Shown here piece by piece: positions 8,583-17,343 of a stretch of 61,368 bases of DNA. The stretch lies in NCBI GenBank assembly GCA_003576905.1, contig QEVG01000032.1, forward strand, positions 1 through 61,368, read 5' to 3'. Within the stretch, counting starts at the first letter, position 1. The number at the start of each line of letters is the position of its first letter. Under the pieces are notes generated by a model that ran no database searches, was not told where the DNA came from, and saw nothing but the letters and a program-made list of their open reading frames with translations. A program made the position numbers and the translations under genes. Source of the DNA: Planctomycetota bacterium (lineage in GTDB: Bacteria > Planctomycetota > Phycisphaerae > UBA1845 > UTPLA1).

Positions 8583-10241
8583 TCACTTCAGCCCGCAGGC
8601 GTCCGCGGCCGCGGCGGTTCGGCCGCCCGCCAACCAACGTACCTCTTCGCAGCGCAGCGCCGCCGCGGCGCCGAAATATGCACCAACGGCCGCCAGAATC
8701 GGGAGGAACACGCGCACGGCCAGAACTCCGGTGCGGCCGAGCCCGGCCAGCGGCAGCTTCCCGGTCCACTGGTACACGACGACCAACACGAGCAGGACGA
8801 GCGCGGAAGCGGCGACGGTCTTGGCAGCGGACTTCGCGATCAGGCGCGCGCCGATCCGGCCCTGCATGCGCCGCCGAAGGAGCCAGAGGGATACGCCGCA
8901 GTGCAGGTAGGCCGTGACCGCCGTGCTGATGCCGAAGGCGGCCTCGCGAATGGCCGGCCGCCAGACGAGCGTGAGGCTGATGGCGATGTTAAGTGCAACA
9001 AGTGCGGCACTGATCCACATCGGCGTAAGCGTGTCTTTCAGGCTGTAAAAGCCGCGCAGCAGGATGTGCTGACAGCAAAAGGCCGGCACGCCGATCGCGT
9101 AACAGGTAAGGACCCACGCCGCGCGGGCGGTCGCGTCGGGCCCGAACCGGCCGTGTTCGAAGAGGAGGGCGACGATCGGCTCGGCCAGAACGATCAACAC
9201 GAGCGCACAGGGCAATCCTTCGAAGAGCGCGACGCGTACCGACTGGCCCAGCGTGCTGCGCAATCCCGCGAGATCGCGGCGGCTGGCATACAGCGAGAAG
9301 AGGGGAAACACCGCCGTGGCCAGCGAAATCGCCAGCACGCCGAGCGGAAACTGGTAGAGTCGCTGGGCGTTGTTGACCGCAGACAGGGCCCCCTCGACCA
9401 GTGGGTACTTGATGTCCCGCCCGAACAGCACAAACGAATCGGGCGAGCCCGGTCCCCGCGTGAGAAAGGTACAAAGCTGGGCATCAAAGAACACCGAAAA
9501 CAGCAGGACGCCCTGGCCCAGCACGACGGGGAGAAACATCCGCCCGATGCGCCGGACGTCTGGATCGTTCCAGCGCACCGAGAAACGGAACGCGACGCCG
9601 TGGCGCTTCATCACCGGCACGATGATGGCAATCTGGAGAAGGCTGGCGGCGAGGACACTGAGGGCCACGCCATAAATCTGCCGGTCGAGCGCCTCGCCGA
9701 TCATCGGACCCACGTACAGCACGCCGATCATGTTCAGCACATTGAGAACGATCGGCAGCAGCGCCGGCACCGTGAAGTGATTGAGGCAATTGAGGATGCT
9801 CGAGAAGAGCGCGAGGACGCAGATGCCGATCATGAACGGCATCATGACGGCGGTGAGCGCGAGTTGGAGGGCGTGCATGGCCGAGGTCGTTTCAAACCAC
9901 CACAGCCCGAGCACGATCGCCTCAAGCACGAGCGTAATGAGCGTGAGAAGGAGCACCATCAGCCCGGCCACGCGGCCCAGAAGCGTCCACGCCGCGTCAC
10001 GTCCGCGCTGATCGAGCGTCTCGGTGAAGATGGGAATGAAGATCGCCGAGAGGGCTCCCTCGCCGAAGAGCCGGCGAAACAGATTGGGAATCAGAAAGCC
10101 GTAATTGAAGGCATCCTGCACCCATTTCTGCCCGTACACGTGATTGAGCAGGATGTCGCGGGCGAGGCCGGTGACGCGCGAGCACAGCGTGCAGATGGCA
10201 ATGATCCTGGCGGAACCGAGATAGCGCGCGTCCTGAGCCAT
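8583..10241 (-). CDS. murJ: MurJ-type lipid II flippase
   Basis: Fourteen-helix inner-membrane protein of the MOP superfamily (552 aa) that moves lipid II across the membrane for peptidoglycan synthesis. Diagnostic segments are SRVTGLARDILL near residue 22, the AFNYGFLIPNLFRRLFGEGALSAIF region at 42-67 (the family's conserved F-PNxxRRLFxEGA motif), and FEHGRFGP in the C-terminal half. The start at 10241 matches the usual N-terminus; a longer start at 10316 would overlap the upstream chrA gene and add a non-conserved leader. No Shine-Dalgarno is obvious at either. It lies 46 bases downstream of chrA on the same strand. Confidence 0.94.
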   Translation of the reverse strand: MAQDARYLGSARIIAICTLCSRVTGLARDILLNHVYGQKWVQDAFNYGFLIPNLFRRLFGEGALSAIFIPIFTETLDQRGRDAAWTLLGRVAGLMVLLLTLITLVLEAIVLGLWWFETTSAMHALQLALTAVMMPFMIGICVLALFSSILNCLNHFTVPALLPIVLNVLNMIGVLYVGPMIGEALDRQIYGVALSVLAASLLQIAIIVPVMKRHGVAFRFSVRWNDPDVRRIGRMFLPVVLGQGVLLFSVFFDAQLCTFLTRGPGSPDSFVLFGRDIKYPLVEGALSAVNNAQRLYQFPLGVLAISLATAVFPLFSLYASRRDLAGLRSTLGQSVRVALFEGLPCALVLIVLAEPIVALLFEHGRFGPDATARAAWVLTCYAIGVPAFCCQHILLRGFYSLKDTLTPMWISAALVALNIAISLTLVWRPAIREAAFGISTAVTAYLHCGVSLWLLRRRMQGRIGARLIAKSAAKTVAASALVLLVLVVVYQWTGKLPLAGLGRTGVLAVRVFLPILAAVGAYFGAAAALRCEEVRWLAGGRTAAAADACGLK

Positions 10242-10287
10242 GCGGGGCGTATTAGACGCCAAAATGAGAAAATGAACAGCCGCGCGG

Positions 10288-11607
10288 TTAGTGACCGACC
10301 AGCACGCCCCGCGCAAGTCCGATCAGTGCGGCGGTACATACCAGAACAAGGACACTGATCCTGAGCCGGACAAGCGCGACGAGGCCGACCAGGGCAACGG
10401 CAATGGAAAACCAGTCGGGCCCGATCCCCGACTTCCACAGCACCTGGACGGCGAACCATACCGCAAGATTGAGCACGACTCCCACGACGGCGGCCGTGAT
10501 GGCGGAGAGCGCCGCCATCAATGACTCTACGGAGCGCATCCGCTCCACGTACGGCGCACCCAGAAAGATCCATAAAAAACACGGGACAAACGTAACCCAG
10601 GTCGTAACCAACGCTCCGAGCGTGGCGGCAAGCAGAGGCGGCAGATCGCCCGGGTGATTCCATGCGCCGACAAAACCAACGAACTGGACAACCATGATAA
10701 GCGGCCCCGGGGTCGTTTCCGCCAACCCCAGACCGTCCAGCATCTGGTTCGCGTTGAGCCATTCGTACCGTTCGACCGCCTGTTGCGCAACATAGGGCAG
10801 GACTGCGTAGGCGCCGCCGAAAGTGACCATGGCGGCCTTGCTGAAGAAGATGCCCTGCTGGGTGACGGCGGCGTTGCTGCCGAGAAGGCGAGCCGCGGCG
10901 ATGACGGGCATCCACCACAGCACGAGGCAAACGACCAACACTCGTATCGATCGCGCAAACGAAGGCGGTGTGGAAGCCGCAAGGGCGGCACGGAGAGCCG
11001 CCGTTTCCGTTGAATCGTCTCCGGAGTGACCCTTGAGAATCAGGAAGTATTTTTTTGCGAATCGGCCCCCCGCCAGACCGATCAATCCAGCCGAGAAGAT
11101 GATGAGAGGAAACGGGGCGTTCAGGAAGAAGATCGCGACGAACGCGGTGGCGGAAAGCACCCAGGCAACGGCATTCTTGAGCACCCGGCGGCCGATTCGC
11201 ACTACTGCATCCAGCACGATGGCAACGACCGCGGGTTTCAATCCGGTGAACGCATCGCCAATCCAGGTGACGCTGCCGTGCGCGACATAAACGTAACTCA
11301 GCAGCCACAGGATCAGCACGGAAGGGAGTACAAACAGCCCGCCTGCCGCGATACCGCCGGGCGTGCGATGCAGAAGCCAGCCGATGTATGTCGCAAGCTG
11401 CTGGGCCTCCGGTCCCGGCAACAGCATGCAGAAGTTCAATGCGTGGAGAAACTGAGACTCGCCGACCCATTTTCTCCGCTCGACGAGTTCACGATGCATG
11501 ATGGCGATCTGCCCGGTAGGACCGCCGAAACTGATGAACCCAAGCTTCAGCCAGAACTTCAGTGCCTCCGTCGCGGTCGGCCCCTTGATGGGATTACAAG
11601 CAGTCAT
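10288..11607 (-). CDS. chrA: Chromate transporter, long-chain ChrA
   Basis: A 439-aa membrane protein built from two CHR domains. Each half has the FGG and PGP hallmarks: GFISFGGPTGQIA and LLPGPEAQQLATYIGW in the first, AAMVTFGGAYAVLPYV and TTPGPLIMVVQFVGF in the second. The family exports chromate, often conferring resistance, though a native role in sulfate-like oxyanion transport is possible. The start at 11607 is preferred because TTGAGGGCTGGCGA precedes it; an upstream start at 11637 has no such site. No chromate regulator (chrB) is next to it. It may be co-transcribed with murJ, with which it has no evident functional link. Confidence 0.93.
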   Translation of the reverse strand: MTACNPIKGPTATEALKFWLKLGFISFGGPTGQIAIMHRELVERRKWVGESQFLHALNFCMLLPGPEAQQLATYIGWLLHRTPGGIAAGGLFVLPSVLILWLLSYVYVAHGSVTWIGDAFTGLKPAVVAIVLDAVVRIGRRVLKNAVAWVLSATAFVAIFFLNAPFPLIIFSAGLIGLAGGRFAKKYFLILKGHSGDDSTETAALRAALAASTPPSFARSIRVLVVCLVLWWMPVIAAARLLGSNAAVTQQGIFFSKAAMVTFGGAYAVLPYVAQQAVERYEWLNANQMLDGLGLAETTPGPLIMVVQFVGFVGAWNHPGDLPPLLAATLGALVTTWVTFVPCFLWIFLGAPYVERMRSVESLMAALSAITAAVVGVVLNLAVWFAVQVLWKSGIGPDWFSIAVALVGLVALVRLRISVLVLVCTAALIGLARGVLVGH

Positions 11608-11647
11608 TCGCCAGCCCTCAAGGGTCCGTAATCTCAACCGTTGGCCG

Positions 11648-12880
11648 TCAAATCATCTGACGCCCAGGGCGACGACGTCTCACCCCAAGCAGGATGGCAA
11701 GCAGCGCCAGTGCCGAAGGCTCCGGCACCGGCGGATCGAAGGCGACATTGAGCCCGCCGTCCGCGTCCACATACGCGATGGCCGGCCAGCTCGTTCCGTA
11801 GTCGTCGAAGGCCAGGCTGGGCCGGCGCGGGCGACCGGCCGGGGCGTCCATCTTGATCGACCCGTCCACAAGACTCGTCAGCCAGCTTGTGCCGTTGTTC
11901 GTGTAGGCGAGCCAGAGCTCCTCCGCCGAGCTGGAAATGACCTTCCGCTCATAGGCGATGGCCGGCAGTCCGTCCGAGAGATCAAAGGCCAGCGAGACAT
12001 CCTCGAAACGATGGCCGGTAGACGATTGAAGTTCGGTCGTCTCCAGGGCAAAGCCCGTAAACCGCGTGTAGAAGAGCTTCGACGTATTCGTGCCGCTGTC
12101 GTAGGTGGTGTAAGCCAGTGCCGCGAGGCCGCTGTTCGGATTGACCGCGATGTCAACGCCAGTGACATTCGACGCGGTCGCCAGCGTGGCGCTGGGCCAC
12201 GTTCCGCCGAAGAGCGGTTGTGAGGCGATCACCAGCCCCTGGTTTCCGCCCGAAAGGTTGGTCCGCGCGGCGACATGCCTCAGTCCCCGGCCGTCCACGG
12301 CCATGGCCGCGTCGATTACCGTGAGTACGCCGGGCAGCGTGGTCATATCGCTGGACGAGAAGGTTCCCCCGGTATGACGGATATCGAAGAGATTCCCCGC
12401 GGTGGTGCGGCCATACATGCCGTGCAGCGTGCCGGATAGATCATACGTGATGTCGATGGACGGAGTCGTTGTCAGGGCATCCGTTCCGATGCTCTGCGCC
12501 GCGCCGCCGTTAAAGCTTCCCTGCACCGTCCCGTTCGAATTGACCCAGGCGATCATCGGGCGCTCCGACCGGTCGAAGGCCAGGCTTGTCAGCATGCCCG
12601 ACCCGCTGCCGGAGGCCACGTCGCGCGTGCTCCATAGGCCGAGGCCGAGGAAGTGCGAGTGTCGCACGGTGTTCGTGCCGGGCGTGGTTTCCACCTGCGA
12701 CCACGAAACCGAAGGTGTGCCGTAGTGATCGAAGGCGAGCGAGGGCGACGACACGTAGAAGCCCGAGGGGACCGTGGCGATCCGCGATTCAAACCAGCTC
12801 GGCGTACCGTTGATCGCCGCTGCCGATTGAATCTGAGAAAACACAGCGACAAGAAAAACCGCGACACGGACATGGCGCAT
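11648..12880 (-). CDS. PEP-CTERM exported protein, beta-rich
   Basis: A 410-aa exported protein. It begins with a signal peptide (MRHVRVAVFLVAVFSQIQSAAA) and ends with a PEP-CTERM sorting tail: VPEPSALALLAILLG followed by VRRRRPGR. Such proteins are thought to be processed by exosortase and delivered to the outer surface or matrix. The body has recurring blade-like segments beginning LAFDxxGxPxVSW or similar (PSLAFDHYGTPSVSW, TSLAFDRSERPMIAW, PSLAFDDYGTSWPAI), suggesting a propeller of repeats; no enzymatic motif was seen. The start is firm: GGGAGGAG lies 9 bases before the ATG. No exosortase gene is in the window. Confidence 0.85.
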   Translation of the reverse strand: MRHVRVAVFLVAVFSQIQSAAAINGTPSWFESRIATVPSGFYVSSPSLAFDHYGTPSVSWSQVETTPGTNTVRHSHFLGLGLWSTRDVASGSGSGMLTSLAFDRSERPMIAWVNSNGTVQGSFNGGAAQSIGTDALTTTPSIDITYDLSGTLHGMYGRTTAGNLFDIRHTGGTFSSSDMTTLPGVLTVIDAAMAVDGRGLRHVAARTNLSGGNQGLVIASQPLFGGTWPSATLATASNVTGVDIAVNPNSGLAALAYTTYDSGTNTSKLFYTRFTGFALETTELQSSTGHRFEDVSLAFDLSDGLPAIAYERKVISSSAEELWLAYTNNGTSWLTSLVDGSIKMDAPAGRPRRPSLAFDDYGTSWPAIAYVDADGGLNVAFDPPVPEPSALALLAILLGVRRRRPGRQMI

Positions 12881-13020
12881 GACTTTTCTCCTCCCTTTCG
12901 TAACTGCTCAATGTATTCCCGAAGAGCCGGATGTTCGCGCCATCATGCACGAACACCAGCGATCCATCCACCGGATCAGGCCCGGCGAAGATGCCAATCG
13001 GACTGCACTTGACGGGACGA

Positions 13021-13473
13021 CTAGGGGGCGGACCCGCCCAGTGCCCGTCCGCGAAGATCCTGCGCTGATTGCAGCAGCGCCTCCTTGTCCACGGGCGTAC
13101 GCGGGGCGAGCACAAGGGTCTCGATCTCGCGATCGTCGTACACCGTGAACGGAACCAGGCATTCGGCGAAGAGATCAATCACCGGCCATTGATACCACGG
13201 GGGATCAAGCTTGTGATTCGTCTTCAGCGTTTCGTAGCCCGGCTTTCGAATGATGATATCGTAATCGCCGTACCAGGTGAATGGCACCTTCACAGGCGAC
13301 TTGCCGACCTCCTGATCGTTGAGAATGACAGTGGCGCCCTGCGGTTCGGTATTGATCGAAACGGTCCGCTCAACGCAGCCCGACAACAGAGAGAATGCCA
13401 GAATCAGGGCACTCTTGTAAGCAATTCGTCGCGCTTCGCCGCTTCGCATCCGTGCATGTCGATCCTGGTTCAT
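13021..13473 (-). CDS. PEGA-domain lipoprotein
   Basis: A 150-aa predicted lipoprotein. The start at 13473 is chosen because AGAAGGAG lies 12 bases upstream and it begins a signal sequence with lipobox LLSGC near residue 33. It is followed by a PEGA-type beta module: VSINTEPQGATVILNDQEVG, then SPVKVPFTWYGDYDIIIRKPGYET. Longer frames extending into ruvX are unlikely. Small PEGA lipoproteins of this shape are common in planctomycetes; the function is unknown. It is downstream of ruvX on the same strand, 94 bases away. Confidence 0.82.
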   Translation of the reverse strand: MNQDRHARMRSGEARRIAYKSALILAFSLLSGCVERTVSINTEPQGATVILNDQEVGKSPVKVPFTWYGDYDIIIRKPGYETLKTNHKLDPPWYQWPVIDLFAECLVPFTVYDDREIETLVLAPRTPVDKEALLQSAQDLRGRALGGSAP

Positions 13474-13567
13474 GGTCGGGCGCGCTCCTTCTGCCTGCGA
13501 CAGATGTGTAGTGTAATATCGCCGCCGACAGCCGCAACTACTTTCCTCAGGCCGCCGCGGCGCGGCG

Positions 13568-13990
13568 TCAGGAGCCGGCGTCCAGAAACGCCTGAAGAAT
13601 CTTCTGTGCCGCGATCCGATCGGCCAGGCCTTTTCGATCCCGGGTTCGGACACCTGCCTCGTCCATCACTCCCTCCGCCGCGAAGGAGCTGAGTCGTTCG
13701 TCGTGCAGATGGACCGGCCGGCCGGAAAGCCGCTCCAACTCAGCCGCGAATCGCCGGGTGAGCGTCGTCTGAAGACTGTCGCTACCGTCCATGTTCAGGG
13801 GCAGGCCCACGACAAAGGAGCCGGCGGCCTCGCGCTCGCCCAGATCGGCCATCGCCCGCGCGTCGCGGGTGACATCGTTACGCCCGTTGAGGGTCGCCAG
13901 TGGCACGGCGATGCGCGTTTCGGCGTCGGCGACGGCCACGCCGATGCGCCGCACGCCGTAGTCAATCCCGATAAACCTCGCGGTTGCCAA
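13568..13990 (-). CDS. ruvX: Putative pre-16S rRNA nuclease / Holliday junction resolvase YqgF
   Basis: A 140-aa RNase H-fold protein of the YqgF/RuvX family, cytoplasmic, implicated in 16S rRNA 5'-end maturation and proposed earlier as a resolvase. Family motifs are FIGIDYGVRRIGVA with catalytic D10, VVGLPLNMDG (61-69), HDERLSS (96-102) and a final acidic residue D124 in GLADRIAAQ. Length is normal. It follows the mannose-1-phosphate guanylyltransferase gene after 18 bases, so the two are probably co-transcribed. Confidence 0.95.
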   Translation of the reverse strand: MATARFIGIDYGVRRIGVAVADAETRIAVPLATLNGRNDVTRDARAMADLGEREAAGSFVVGLPLNMDGSDSLQTTLTRRFAAELERLSGRPVHLHDERLSSFAAEGVMDEAGVRTRDRKGLADRIAAQKILQAFLDAGS

Positions 13991-14008
13991 TGCTGTCCTC
14001 TTTGGCGC

Positions 14009-15073
14009 TCACGTGTAGCGCGGGCCATATCGGCGCTCGAGTTCCGCGACGAGGTCCTTGATCCGCTGTACCTGGTCGCGCCGGCAGATCAGCGTCGCGT
14101 CTCCGCTTCGCACGACGACGATGTCTTCCACGCCGATCGCCGCAATGAGGTGGTCGTCCTCGGATACGAAGATATTGCCGCTTGCGTCCACGGCCAGCAC
14201 GTTTGCCGCGGCAATCGCATTGCCCTGATCGTCAACACGAGCGACGCCCGGCAGGGCCGTCCAACTTCCCACGTCGCGCCATTCGAGGTCCATTTCCACG
14301 ACCAGCACGTGCGATGCCTTCTCCATCACCGCGTGATCAATGCTAATCTTTACCAGAGGTTCGTACGCTTTCCCCATCGCGCCGCTGTCGTGCCGGCTTG
14401 GGGCGACCTTTCGTGCCGCGTCGCATGTCGCGGGCAGATACCGATCCATTTCGCGCAGGATCGTCTCCGTGCGCCAGACAAACATACCACTGTTCCAGTA
14501 GTACTCGCCAGAAGCAACGAAGCCTCGGGCGGTCTCAACATCCGGCTTTTCGTGAAACGCCTCGACTTTCCATACGCCGGGCGCGACGGCGGGGCCGCGC
14601 CTGACATAACCAAGCCCGGCGTGCGGCTCGGTCGGCCTGATGCCGAATGTCACCAAAGCGTCACCATCGGCGGCGACCGTATCGAACCCCTTCCGAACGA
14701 TGGCGACGAAACGATCGGCCGGACGAATCAGATGATCCGCAGTGAACACGCCCATGACGGTCCCGGGGTCCTGCGCGTGCAGGATCGCGGCGGAGGTCGC
14801 AATGGCCGCCGCCGTGTCGCGTCCCATCGGCTCGCCGATGAGGTTCTCAGGCGGGAGGTCCGGCAGCTCGCGGCTGATCGCCGGCAGGTGCTCGGCGAGG
14901 GCGATGACGTAGATGTCGCCCGGGGCAAGGAGGCCGCTCAGCCGCTCGAAGGCATGCTGTATCAGGCTCCGGCCGTCGATAATGCGAAGAAGCTGCTTCG
15001 GACGGGCCCGCCGCGACAACGGCCAGAGCCGCGTGCCTGATCCGCCCGCCATGATCACCGCGCATTTTCGCAT
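14009..15073 (-). CDS. manC: Mannose-1-phosphate guanylyltransferase
   Basis: A 354-aa cytoplasmic nucleotidyltransferase making GDP-mannose from mannose-1-phosphate and GTP, a precursor for surface polysaccharides and glycans. The pyrophosphorylase signature is MAGGSGTRLWPLSRRARPKQ at 8-27. FTADHLI and FHEKPD follow in order, with a conserved YYWNSGMFVWR segment at about 185. It lacks the C-terminal isomerase (cupin) domain found in bifunctional enzymes, which is usual for this length. It sits between the helicase gene (30 bases upstream) and ruvX (18 bases downstream), all on the minus strand, likely one operon. No Shine-Dalgarno is visible. Confidence 0.93.
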   Translation of the reverse strand: MRKCAVIMAGGSGTRLWPLSRRARPKQLLRIIDGRSLIQHAFERLSGLLAPGDIYVIALAEHLPAISRELPDLPPENLIGEPMGRDTAAAIATSAAILHAQDPGTVMGVFTADHLIRPADRFVAIVRKGFDTVAADGDALVTFGIRPTEPHAGLGYVRRGPAVAPGVWKVEAFHEKPDVETARGFVASGEYYWNSGMFVWRTETILREMDRYLPATCDAARKVAPSRHDSGAMGKAYEPLVKISIDHAVMEKASHVLVVEMDLEWRDVGSWTALPGVARVDDQGNAIAAANVLAVDASGNIFVSEDDHLIAAIGVEDIVVVRSGDATLICRRDQVQRIKDLVAELERRYGPRYT

Positions 15074-15102
15074 TGAGTCACACTGTGCCGCGCCGCTTTC
15101 GG

Positions 15103-17235
15103 TCAGTCCATCACGTACAGGGCCACGTGCTCCCGCGCAAACGCCCGGTGCCCGAAGTCGCGAAAGTAGATCTTAACATAGACGGTACGTCCGCGCGGCT
15201 CGATCGCGATCACTTCTCCTTCACCGTATTCATCGTGCCGCACGCGCTGCCCGGGGTAGTAGTCGCCGGCCGGGTGATCGCCCTCGTCGTTGAACCTGCC
15301 GAGATGCGCCGTGCTGCGGTCGCGCTCGGTCTCGAAGGAGCTGCGCTCGACGCCTTCCGAAGGAAGCTCGCGCAGAAAGCGCGAGGCCATGGTTCGCTCG
15401 GTGATGCCGCGCACCATCCGGTACCGTGCGTGCGTGAGCGTCAGGTGCTGTTTTGCCCGCGTCATCCCAACGAAGCACAGGCGCCGCTCCTCCTCAAGCT
15501 CGCTTTCGTGGCCATCGAGCGCCCGGCGGTGCGGCAGAAGGCCTTCCTCAAGGCCGACGACATAGACGATCGGGTACTCCAGTCCCTTCGCGGTGTGCAG
15601 TGTCATAAGTGTGACCGTTCCGCCCTCCGCGAGGCTGTCGGCATCGCTCACAAGGCTGATCTGCTGAAGCCAGTCGGCCAGCACGCCCTCGGCATCCTCC
15701 TGATCGAACTGCTTCGCGGCGTTCACGAGTTCATACGCGTTTGCGAGCGGCTCGTTGTCGATCTCGCCTTCGCCGAGGAGCGAGGCTTCCAGACCGGACT
15801 CGCGCAGCACCGCCTCGACAATCGCCTGGACCGGCCGCTTCGGCATCGCCCGGAGCGTGGCCATCAGCCGCGCGAAATCCGCGACCTTCTTCGCTGCCGC
15901 GCCCTTGCCCGCCGCCAGTTCATCCAGCGCGGCGCTGACGGTCACACCCTTCTCCCTCGCCAGCAGGCGGATTTTTTCCATCGTGACCCTGCCGATGCCC
16001 CGCGCCGGCGCGCCCATGGCCCGGAAGAGCGCCGTCTCGTCGGCGGGATTCTCAATGGCCCGCAGGTACGCGAGAACATCCTTTATCTCCTTGCGACCGT
16101 AGAACTCGATGCCGCGTGCGATCTGGTAGGGCACATGTCGCGATCGAAGCGCATCCTCCAGTACGCGGCTCAGCGCGTTGATGCGGTAAAAAATCGCAAT
16201 GTCGCCCGGCTCGGCTCCGCCCTCGAGACGCTCGCAGATGTCATCGGCAATATGCCGGGCTTCGATGCGCTCGTCCTCGCAAGTCCACACGCGGACCGCC
16301 GCCCCCACCTCGCCGCTCGTCCACAGGTCTTTATGCTTGCGCCGCGTGTTGTGGGAAATCAGGGAGGACGCCGCGGCCAGGATCGTGCCCGTGCTGCGGA
16401 AGTTCTGCTCCAGTCGCACGACGGCCGCGTCGGGGTAGTCCGACTCGAAATCGAGGATGTTCTGGATATCCGCGCCGCGCCAGGCGTAGATCGACTGGTC
16501 CGGGTCGCCGGTTGCGCAGATGTTCCGATGCCCCGAAGCAAGCTGCGAGGCGATGACATACTGGGCGTGGTTGGTGTCCTGGTACTCGTCGATGAGCAGG
16601 TATCGGAATCGGCGGGACAGGTCTTCGCGCACTTCGGCATTCTCCCTGACGAGAATTGCCATCCGCATCAGAAGATCGTCGAAGTCGCATGCCTGCTGCT
16701 CTTCGAGCAACATTTGATACCGCGCATAGATCTTTGCCGCGGTCTTGGTCGTGAAATCGTAAGACTCTTCCTCGAGCACCGCCGGACCCGCGAGCCGATT
16801 CTTTGCCTCGCTGATGCGAGCCTCCATCGCCCGCGGCTGCCAGTTGTCCGCGCTGAGACCGCACTCCTCGATCGCCTGACGAATCAGGGTGCGCCGGTCG
16901 GCCTGATCCACAATCGTGTAGTTTGCCTTGATCCCCGCCGCATACGAATACTCCCGCAGAAGCCGAGCACACAGCGAATGAAATGTGTAGACCCACATCC
17001 GCCCGGACACGCCCAGGCCGATGATCCGCTCGCGCATCTCACCGGCGGCCTTGTTCGTGAAAGTAATGGCGAGCACTTCTTCGGGGCGGGCGGCCGTACG
17101 GGCAATGTGAACGGCTCGGCGCGTGATGACCCGCGTCTTGCCCGAACCCGCGCCAGCCAGTACCAGCAGCGGTCCCTCGACGTGCAGCACGGCCTCGCGC
17201 TGCGGCTCCGTGAGGTTTTCCAATAGATCGTTCAT
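15103..17235 (-). CDS. pcrA: ATP-dependent DNA helicase, UvrD/PcrA/Rep family
   Basis: A 710-aa superfamily 1A 3'-5' helicase involved in repair, replication restart and removal of proteins from DNA. Motif I is AGAGSGKT (27-34), motif Ia AITFTNKAA, motif II LLIDEYQDTN, motif III GDPDQSIYAWRGA, motif IV LEQNFRST, and motif V/VI include VTLMTLHTAKGLEYP and CFVGMTRAKQHLTL. The C-terminus has a short Tudor-like module (YYPGQRVRHDEYGEGEVIAI) as in PcrA. The start at 17235 (MNDLLENLTEPQ) matches family N-termini; upstream starts add a few unlikely residues. The gene is divergent from the HExxH protein gene at 17344. Confidence 0.95.
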   Translation of the reverse strand: MNDLLENLTEPQREAVLHVEGPLLVLAGAGSGKTRVITRRAVHIARTAARPEEVLAITFTNKAAGEMRERIIGLGVSGRMWVYTFHSLCARLLREYSYAAGIKANYTIVDQADRRTLIRQAIEECGLSADNWQPRAMEARISEAKNRLAGPAVLEEESYDFTTKTAAKIYARYQMLLEEQQACDFDDLLMRMAILVRENAEVREDLSRRFRYLLIDEYQDTNHAQYVIASQLASGHRNICATGDPDQSIYAWRGADIQNILDFESDYPDAAVVRLEQNFRSTGTILAAASSLISHNTRRKHKDLWTSGEVGAAVRVWTCEDERIEARHIADDICERLEGGAEPGDIAIFYRINALSRVLEDALRSRHVPYQIARGIEFYGRKEIKDVLAYLRAIENPADETALFRAMGAPARGIGRVTMEKIRLLAREKGVTVSAALDELAAGKGAAAKKVADFARLMATLRAMPKRPVQAIVEAVLRESGLEASLLGEGEIDNEPLANAYELVNAAKQFDQEDAEGVLADWLQQISLVSDADSLAEGGTVTLMTLHTAKGLEYPIVYVVGLEEGLLPHRRALDGHESELEEERRLCFVGMTRAKQHLTLTHARYRMVRGITERTMASRFLRELPSEGVERSSFETERDRSTAHLGRFNDEGDHPAGDYYPGQRVRHDEYGEGEVIAIEPRGRTVYVKIYFRDFGHRAFAREHVALYVMD

Positions 17236-17343
17236 CACCCACATCCTATCGGGATCGGCCGGACAAGGCACGACGTGGCCGGGCCGGAGGGACGGGTATA
17301 CAATGAAATGGCCCCCGCGAGCCCTGCCATTCGGAGCCCGACC

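Noticed and set aside
13900-13918. TGGCACGGCGATGCGC in ruvX resembling a sigma-54 site
   Set aside because: It lacks TTGC at -12 and is inside a coding region in the wrong orientation to serve a gene.
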